Positions 8,428 through 14,336 of a stretch of DNA of 14,336 bases are shown piece by piece. The position numbers and the translations under genes are program-made. The stretch comes from Entamoeba invadens IP1 (taxonomy: Eukaryota > Evosea > Mastigamoebida > Endamoebidae). The notes under the pieces were generated by a model. That model was not told where the DNA came from and did not search any database. It saw only the letters and a program-made list of their open reading frames with translations. The number at the start of each line of letters is the position of its first letter. Position 1 is the first letter of the stretch. Location: positions 5,133 to 19,468 of the forward strand of contig NW_004443793.1 in the NCBI RefSeq assembly GCF_000330505.1, given 5' to 3'.

Positions 8428-9915
8428 TCACGGTGTAACAGTAATAATAGTATCTGGAATAGGTGGAGGATTTGAAGGTGGAGTAGTGTCAAGTTTATCT
8501 CCTTTTTGTACAGTACAGTTTTTAACATACACGTTAGAGAGTTTGAGATTAACAACAGACATTCTAACTTGAGAATCAGTAGTACTGCCAAATTTACTAT
8601 AATCATATGTAAGACTGAAATTTTTGTTTATTCTTCCATCCGGATAAGTTTGTAAAGCAGGAATATCGAATATTGCACATGGATCATTCGTATGAATCAA
8701 ATACCAATTAGAAGAAACATTAGTTCTTTCAGTATTAAAGACATGATCAGCAGTACCTGTGTAATTAAATACAATAACCCCTTCTGGTGAAAAAACGACA
8801 GCAAGTGTATAAAATGCAGAAAACGTGACACTTACAAATGAACCAGCACTATAAGATTTTGCCATACAATTGCCTAATGGAACCGTGTGATGAGCTCTAT
8901 CTGGAGAAATATATGTAAAAGATTCAACATATAAACTAGAAACATCAGGAGGCATTTGAGGTTGTACAACTGGTTGAACTATAGGCTTCACAATTTCAGC
9001 AGATGTCTGTGAAAGTACATTCGCAGTAGGAAGCATAAGCAAATGTGGAGCAGTCATTGGAAGAGGATCTTCTTGAGCATGACTGCCTTTAAACGACACA
9101 TTAAACTCCCACTCAAGTATGAAATTGAATGACTGAATACCAGTAGAAGTATTAGGAATTAAAACATTAGTGTTTGAACCAGAAGCAGATTGAAAAGCAT
9201 CTGCTGTCACTGCACCACTTTGCATGCAAAGAATTCCCATAAGGAAAACCGGATTCCACAAGTGACTATCAGACTCTGTAGATAATTTAGTTAAAAGTGA
9301 TTGGATATTTTCAGAACCAGTAGAAGAAGTAAGTGGGTCAGTGCGAGCATAAGTATTTTTCTCTTGAGGAGAAATGGCCTGAATAAACCGCAGACTGCTA
9401 AAAGAAGTCGCATTCAAGTTACACTGTCTAGTAACCTTGGATGACAGGCGACAAAGATGGGAATAATCGGGAAGTTTATTCTCCTCTATACCATCACGAT
9501 CTCAAGCTGTAGTCACATAATGAAGAGAATTCAGAGTATTATCAGTCTGAGAAGTAGTAGGAAGAATTTTAACTCTAGCTCCGTTCAACTTCCACTGCTC
9601 AAAGTCTTTACACTTAGTGATGAATTCCTTAGAATTGAAAAGTGTATGGAACAAAGGCTGAGCAGTCACACCAGCAGTATTAACACACTTGTTTGCACCT
9701 ACAGTACCAGAAGGTGAAACACAGACTGAAAACAAGTTAGTACACTTAAACTTGTGAAACTTAGTGTCAGCACTCTGAAAAGCCTTTTTACGATAAGTCG
9801 TCTTTTTAACATAAGAGTGGAAACGGCGAGTGCGACGAGTACTTCTGCGAGATGTCTTCCGAAAAAACCTCTTTCGGAAAGTAGAAGACGAGTGACTAAG
9901 CGAACCATATAACTT
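8428..9915 (-). pseudogene. cap: CRESS-virus capsid-like gene, one internal stop
   Basis: A single frame of about 496 codons runs from the TAA at 9916-9918 to the stop at 8428, interrupted only by a TGA at 9502-9504. The N-terminus is strongly basic (RKRFFRK and RRSTRRTRR, about 9823-9876), typical of the DNA-binding arm of CRESS capsids. The rest is rich in Ser, Thr, Val and aromatic residues, consistent with a jelly-roll beta-sandwich. The gene is on the virion strand downstream of ori C and diverges from the small plus-strand ORFs, the standard position for a capsid gene. There is no in-frame ATG at the 5' end; the only nearby ATG (9906-9908) is in another frame, and the duplicate copy shares this. 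The open part after the TGA begins at a TTG-like codon and is not a separate gene. Capsid identity is inferred from composition and position, not a matched family. Confidence 0.78.
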
Positions 9916-10194
9916 TTATTTGTATTCAGATCTTAAATTTAAAAAGTTACATCAAGATATTTTTAATAAATTAAACTATAGTAGAAAACCATTTAAAAAA
10001 ATAAAAAGAAAATAATTAAAAACTATAAGGAAATAGTTTATTATAATTTAAGCACTAGGGCTAGGGATCAGAAATCTATAATTAGTTTGGCGCTAGGCGC
10101 TAGTATCCTAATCTTAGCCAAAGTCCCGAGGGAACAGCCAAGCGCGGGCCAACACAACAGTTTTGGCGCTATCGCTGAGTGCCTTGTAATATTA
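9645..10194 (-). repeat. 550-bp direct repeat, copy 2 (capsid 5' end plus ori C)
   Basis: It is identical by eye to 6070-6619. Here the capsid side continues uninterrupted into the long frame, so this copy keeps the original gene context on that side. The other boundary is the nonanucleotide at 10186-10194. Confidence 0.95.
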
Positions 10195-10202
10195 GAGGCA
10201 CT
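10178..10202 (-). promoter_or_regulatory. CRESS replication origin hairpin (ori C)
   Basis: AGTGCCT (10178-10184) and AGGCACT (10196-10202) form a 7-bp perfect stem with an 11-nt loop. The minus strand of the loop carries TAATATTAC (10186-10194). Sequence up to the loop is the same as at ori B. The right half of the stem and the following leader instead match the Rep-side leader of ori A. Confidence 0.92.
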
Positions 10203-10227
10203 TCGCTTTTAGTAGCGTAGAGACATT

Positions 10228-10305
10228 ATGAGTAAACCAAATGAAGAATTTTTCAGAGGCTATACGTCTCAGGAGCAGGTTGGGCGCCAGCGCTACGTGC
10301 TTTAA
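10228..10305 (+). pseudogene. Short ORF with a Rep-type leader, truncated at ori D
   Basis: ATG 10228 opens 25 codons beginning MSKPNEEFFRGYTSQE and ending at TAA 10303-10305, inside the degenerate hairpin ori D. The 32-base leader between hairpin and ATG has the same length as the Rep leader at ori A and is very similar (AGGCACTTCGCTTTTAGTAG here, AGGCACTTCGTTTTTAGTCG there). The FFRGYTSQE segment recurs at about 10373-10402 in the ORF2-like pseudogene. It therefore looks like the 5' end of an ORF2-family gene cut where another origin was joined on. It is unlikely to be functional. Confidence 0.6.
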
Positions 10306-10322
10306 AAATATTAAAAGGCACG
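10296..10322 (-). promoter_or_regulatory. Degenerate origin hairpin (ori D)
   Basis: CGTGC (10296-10300) pairs with GCACG (10318-10322), and adjacent T and A bases can extend the stem imperfectly. The loop reads AAATATTAA, so the nonanucleotide is no longer intact. GGCGCCAGCGC just upstream matches the iteron-like repeats, and the leader after it (GCCAGCTAAAAAACAAAC) matches that of ORF2 at ori B (GACAGCTAAAAAACAGAC). Confidence 0.65.
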
Positions 10323-10347
10323 GTGCCAGCTAAAAAACAAACTTATC

Positions 10348-10654
10348 ATGAGCAACTTCAATAAATAAAGTGTTTTTCAGGGGCTACACCTCTCAGGAGC
10401 TGTAGGCAGTTTACATCCTAAACTGCAACAGCGAACTTGAAAAATTATAAGAGCTGGCCAACAACTGTTTAGTGGCTCTGTTCAGGAGAATCGCTAGAGA
10501 TCCACAATCTGTGGACTCGGAAACATTTAGAAGAGTCTGTCTTCTAATGGATAGACTGGTTATGGAAAACGGTGGAATTTTTGGCCACGAAGCGAACAAC
10601 ACATGCTGGAGCAAGGTTTCCCATATTTTGGTATGTCAAAAATTGCGCCAATAA
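10348..10654 (+). pseudogene. Broken relative of ORF2
   Basis: The ATG at 10348 follows an ORF2-type leader but meets TAA after six codons. From about 10370 another frame carries FFRGYTSQEL, meets stops at 10403-10405 and 10448-10450, then stays open to TAA 10652-10654. The body lines up with ORF2 by eye. FFRGYTSQEL corresponds to YEQFTSNEL, and the helical stretch ending in FRRIARDPQSVDSETF corresponds to LIKRCYEPAVDEQAF, with a Trp (NTCWSKV against DIAWNF) at a similar spacing. The relation is distant, so this was probably a separate paralogous gene before decay, not a recent copy. ORF2-family membership is a visual inference. Confidence 0.6.
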
Positions 10655-10670
10655 AAACTAGCAATATTTT

Positions 10671-10689
10671 TAGGGTCTCTTAAACCCTA
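10671..10689. terminator. Small inverted repeat after the ORF2-like pseudogene
   Basis: TAGGGT (10671-10676) and ACCCTA (10684-10689) form a 6-bp stem with a 7-nt loop, 17 bases after the last stop of the ORF2-like pseudogene and flanked by T-rich sequence. It could mark the 3' end of a viral transcript or the edge of the viral block. No function is shown. Confidence 0.3.
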
Positions 10690-11587
10690 TTATATTTTTC
10701 CTGTTTTTATTATGCCTTAAGATAATAAACATTCGGAAAATTATAAAAGTTAAAATTAAAGCCAAAAGACAGGACATATTAACAAATCAATTATGATAAT
10801 CAGAATCAATTAACTTTAAAAAAATACTTCCGATATAATTTCTTTTGGGCTTTACTATGTAAAAAATTACATTTATTAGTGTTAAACAATGGAAATGTTC
10901 GAAATAAAAAAGCCTCATATAAATAAAATGGTTTATTACCTATTTTTTGAAAACATTGAAACGACAGGACATAGTCCTGAAAACAAAAAATGTAACCATT
11001 AATAGAAGCTAATTTACAAGTGGTGTTTTGACAAATAAACAAGTGAAACAATAATATTTTACATTTTTTCATTTTGTTTTTCCGTTGCCTTCCGTTGCTT
11101 TATTACATTGTTTTTTGTCTTTCACTTTATTAAACAAAAGATTAACTGTTTCTGTTTTACTTTTCAAACGATTAATCATATATTTTAGTATGTTTATAAT
11201 AATTTTTTATAAACAGAAGGGTTTTTAATTGCTAATTTTCATATATTTTGCTAGAATAAAAACATAGTTTTTTTTTTCTTTCGGCAATTACCATATTATT
11301 TTTTTCTTAGAATAAATTACCTTTTTTCGGCAATTTTTTAAATTGTATATTATAATATATTTATGGTAATTTTAATAAAATTGTATATTATTATATTATT
11401 GTAATAATTAATTATTTTAATTTGAATAAATATAAAAATTATTTGATAGATAATTTATATTTCACGATAATAATATATTATCTTTAGTATAATTTCAATT
11501 TTAATTAAATTCTTGAAAAAAAATAAAAAAAAATTGTCAAAGTTTTTTATAATATGAATTATTAATTTAAAATAACTAATAAAAAAA
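10690..11587. other. AT-rich stretch without a clear gene
   Basis: Viral similarity ends near 10690. A minus-strand frame of 88 codons at 10806-11072 contains NGYIFCFQDY, faintly recalling the G-Y-x-x-x-F-x-x-Y segment of piggyBac-type transposases, but nothing else around it supports that. The rest is AT-rich with long A and T runs. Confidence 0.5.
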
Positions 11588-12501
11588 TCATTTATTTGTT
11601 TTTCCTCTTTTGATGTTTATAACTCGTTCTTTTGATTCGGTTGGCATTATAGGATGTTCCAAATTATTGACTTCAGAAAAACCACGTTCGACTGGGCAAG
11701 ATGAAACACTTTTGACTGTTATTACATCAACAATTATATTACGATATGGATATTTGACCCTTTCTTCATCTGGCATTATATCCAAAATATTTTAAAATAT
11801 GAAAAACTGTACATAACATTTTTGGTTGATTTCTTCAATAGCTTTGCCGAGTTCTTTTCTCATTTCTTGTCTTTTAAAAAGAATGTGATCATACTTTTCT
11901 TTTTGCTCGTGTGTTAATTCTGATTCATCTATGTCATTATCATCGTCATTTTCTTCTGCGTCATTTGATCTAACAATTCTTTTGACATTTCATCAGATAA
12001 GAACGGTTTTGATCTTACTCGTTTCACATTTTTTTCAAGAAATGAAGTACAAATATTTATTTGTTTTTCTTCTTCGGCCTTTACTTTTTATTTTACAATA
12101 ACAGCGTTGTCTTCTCTCCATTTTTGCAATGTTCTAATTTCTGTTTTTATACTTTCATCAGATTCATCAGACAAACAATCTTCATTCATTTCACTAAAAA
12201 CGTGAACATATTCAAAAATGTACTTTTGTTCAGTTTTTTTGGAATATTGCATCGAGTCAAATAAATTGTTATTAAGAGAACAGTTACCAAATATGTGTTG
12301 TGGACCTTTTACCATTCCAGTTTTAAGTTGTTCAAAGTCCTTTATTTCTGAGAAACACTCAAATAGTGTATTCAACACATTTGCCAGAAAGAGCCACCTT
12401 GTGTTGCTGAGCTTGACAATTTTGATAACTGCTCCAGTTATTTCCTGTTCTTTGCAATATATATCCCAGGTTTTCCGAGTTTCTGAAGATGTCAAATTCA
12501 T
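11588..12501 (-). pseudogene. hAT-like transposase remnant, frameshifted
   Basis: The upstream part (12088-12501, starting at a true ATG) carries LSNTRWLFLANVLNTLFE, the T-R-W-L-x-x-x-x-V-L pattern of hAT transposases. The middle (about 11800-12090) reads in changing frames with an acidic run (EENDDDNDIDESE) and a helical segment. The last part (11588-11785) ends with SSCPVERGFSEVNNLEHPI, matching the hAT C-terminal dimerisation segment with E-R-G-F. At least two frame changes and stops separate the parts. Its sequence differs from the hAT pieces at 1335-2386, so it is another family member. The N-terminal zinc finger and first catalytic region are not visible. Confidence 0.68.
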
Positions 12502-13423
12502 TTAATAGTCTTTGATTTGACTTACATTATCAATATCAAAAGTCTTTTCTGAAGCTTAATTTGTTCGATGGCAGAAGCAATAAATTGAATCAAATTATGT
12601 GTTGTCTTTTCTAACTTTTTCTATCTCTGTCAGATAAAACCAGAAAGACCACTCTTTTCACTTTATTAAAACAATAAATAAACAAATGTTGTATCCGAAA
12701 CATTTTTGGGCATAAATTTACTCTGAAATTTAATTTTAATTTTTCTTTGTAAAAAGATAATAAAATAATATAAAAACAGGTAAAAACTACAAATTCTATT
12801 TTTTGTGAATAAAAAAGAGACTATAAAAAATCCAGATTTTACCAAATAAAATGAGGTTGGGTAATATGAACATTCCCGAAATATTACTTAATCTAAAAAT
12901 TTGTGATTATCTCTTTTTTAAAATACGGTTAATATACAAATAGAATATTTAATGGGCGCAAATAAAAATAAAGTTTTTTGATGCAAAAATATGGGTTTTT
13001 AATTTTATTTTTATTTTTTTTCACTAAAAATAATTAATATAAAAATCAGTGCCGAACTTATTTCATTTGTTAAAATAATTATAACATTTTATATTTTTTC
13101 TATCTATTTCAATTACAGTTAGTTTTACAACAATTATTTATTTTTCATAACAAATAGATTTGTACCTTTGTTCAGCCCCGTTTCAAAATAATTATTTTTT
13201 TTGTTGCACAATTTGCGTGATTGTTGCATATCAATATTTGATGTTTCAGAACTATTTATCCTCAAATCAATAATTTATTGTTCCAAAACAAAACAATGTT
13301 TCATAATTATTGTATTTTGTTTTAAAATAATATAGTATTATTGTAAAACTGCATTGTATTGTTTCACAACAAAACGTTATAAATCAACAAAAAACACAAA
13401 CTATAAACTAAAAAAATAAAGTA
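12502..13423. other. AT-rich non-coding stretch
   Basis: No supportable gene. It is very AT-rich with T and A tracts. The end nearest the Tc1/mariner pseudogene contains several TTGTTNCA-like words (TTGTTGCA, TTGTTCCA, TTGTTTCA) that may belong to the 5' untranslated part or terminal repeat of that element, but no paired terminus is visible because its other end is outside the window. Confidence 0.5.
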
Positions 13424-14336
13424 ATGGCAATCGCATCTTTTGAGTTCATCCACCGAGATAAAGTCGAAGGATTCCTTAATCACGAAAAGGTTTCCTTAGT
13501 TGTAGAAGCACCACAACCAGTGGAAATAGCAAAAAGAAGAACAGCCGATGACATTGTTGCCTTATTAGTCCCACTACCATTTCAGCCAATTGTACACACA
13601 GCTCAACAATTGAATAATGAGAGGACTAAGAGGATTTATGTTGTCGTAACAGAAACACAGAGGAAGATGTTAACTGAAGAATACGCTGAATGTGTGAAGG
13701 CAAAAGACTGGAAATACTATGGTGAAAAAAGTCGTATTTGCGAGTATTTAGTTAAGAGATTATATGGATAATTTGCGAAAGGAAAAAACATCTAAACTAA
13801 AAAGAAGGAATAAAGTTTAAATATAGTTCAGCACTTTTTTCTGTCGTCGCTAAAAAGGTGTCAATTGAAGGAAAAACTCTCAGTGAAACTAAAAAGGTTC
13901 TCGCAGAAGAAAAGGTGAAAAAATGAATTGGGGGAGGAACTTGACTTTGAAATTGTTAGTGTGTCAACAATGTGTCGTTATATCAAGAACAAGAATATCA
14001 TGGAAGAAGCGAACCTTCCTCATTTGTCTTTTACCGAGGTTACTATCAGGGGAGTCCAAACAAATACCAATGAGAACAAGCAATTCAGAATCGAAAAAAG
14101 AAGAACCTTGCAGCAATATATGGACTTTGGTATGCAAGTGGTGTTTGTTGATGAAAATCATTGGGAAGTCGGCAACGTTCGAAGCAAATTGTGGGGGAAA
14201 GAGGCAAAAAACACATCAGAGAACAGCCTCTTGCGACTTTTAATTTGTCTTGCGTTTGTGCCATTAGCGACACTGGTTCTAAGTATTGTAAATTGTTTAA
14301 TAAAGTAGTTGGTGGTGCAATATTTACACGATATTC
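13424..14336 (+). pseudogene. Tc1/mariner (IS630-type) transposase, frameshifted, cut by window end
   Basis: The first open part (ATG 13424 to TAA 13771) ends in a charged helical region compatible with a DNA-binding helix-turn-helix. After a gap, another frame (about 13855-13925) reads KVSIEGKTLSETKKVLAEE and a third (from 13919) continues with SVSTMCRYIKNKN, together like the second helix-turn-helix of the superfamily. The same frame then has MQVVFVDENHW, matching the first catalytic Asp context of DDE_3 domains. Near the G run at about 14196 the reading shifts again, to a stretch with FNLSCVCAISDTGSKYC, the usual beta strands after the first Asp. The second Asp and the final Asp or Glu lie beyond the window. 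At least three frame changes show it is dead. Family assignment is by motif pattern. Confidence 0.68.

Noticed and set aside
9502..9504. Use of TGA as a sense codon, to explain the capsid stop
   Set aside because: Rep stops include TAA as well as frameshifts, Trp in the capsid is encoded by TGG, and no other internal TGA is seen in the intact frames.
10806..11072. 88-codon minus-strand frame with a weak piggyBac-like NGYIFCFQDY
   Set aside because: Only one short segment fits and the catalytic Asp contexts are missing, so it is not called a gene.

Overview
The window looks like AT-rich eukaryotic nuclear DNA carrying a rearranged, endogenised CRESS-DNA virus (phylum Cressdnaviricota, circular Rep-encoding ssDNA viruses), with decayed DNA transposons on both sides. 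The evidence is a broken Rep (HUH nickase plus SF3 helicase), three stem-loops with the canonical nonanucleotide TAATATTAC, an Arg-rich capsid-like reading frame, and hAT and Tc1/mariner transposase remnants in long, gene-free AT-rich stretches. The host cannot be named from this sequence; an invertebrate or a parasitic protist would both fit.

Layout. 1-3618: AT-rich DNA with two hAT transposase fragments on the minus strand. 3619-7762: a 4.1-kb unit bounded by two 499-bp inverted repeats with no difference found by eye. Inside it, left to right, are a decayed Rep (minus), an origin hairpin (ori A), an AT-rich spacer, a 5' capsid fragment (minus), a second origin in the opposite orientation (ori B), an intact unknown gene called here ORF2 (plus), and a tandem 3' module. 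7763-8098: AT-rich with a short tandem repeat. 8099-10654: a second viral block with an intact small gene called ORF3 (minus), a nearly intact capsid frame with one internal TGA (minus), a third origin (ori C), a 25-codon ORF, a degenerate fourth origin (ori D) and a broken ORF2 relative (plus). 10690-13423: AT-rich DNA with a decayed hAT-like transposase. 13424-14336: a frameshifted Tc1/mariner-type transposase running off the window.

How the parts relate. In each viral block the capsid frame and a second gene (ORF2 or its broken relative) diverge from an origin hairpin, and Rep diverges from ori A in the same way. ORF2 therefore occupies the place Rep would normally hold. Rep and ORF2 both stop inside the same 3' sequence module and share an origin-side common region. 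This suggests components of a multipartite virus, or a helper virus with a satellite. A 550-bp direct repeat with no difference seen (6070-6619 and 9645-10194) ends exactly at the nonanucleotide, as expected of junctions made by Rep nicking and joining. The most unusual object is the 4.1-kb inverted-repeat unit, which has the form of a transposon but carries CRESS virus genes and origins.
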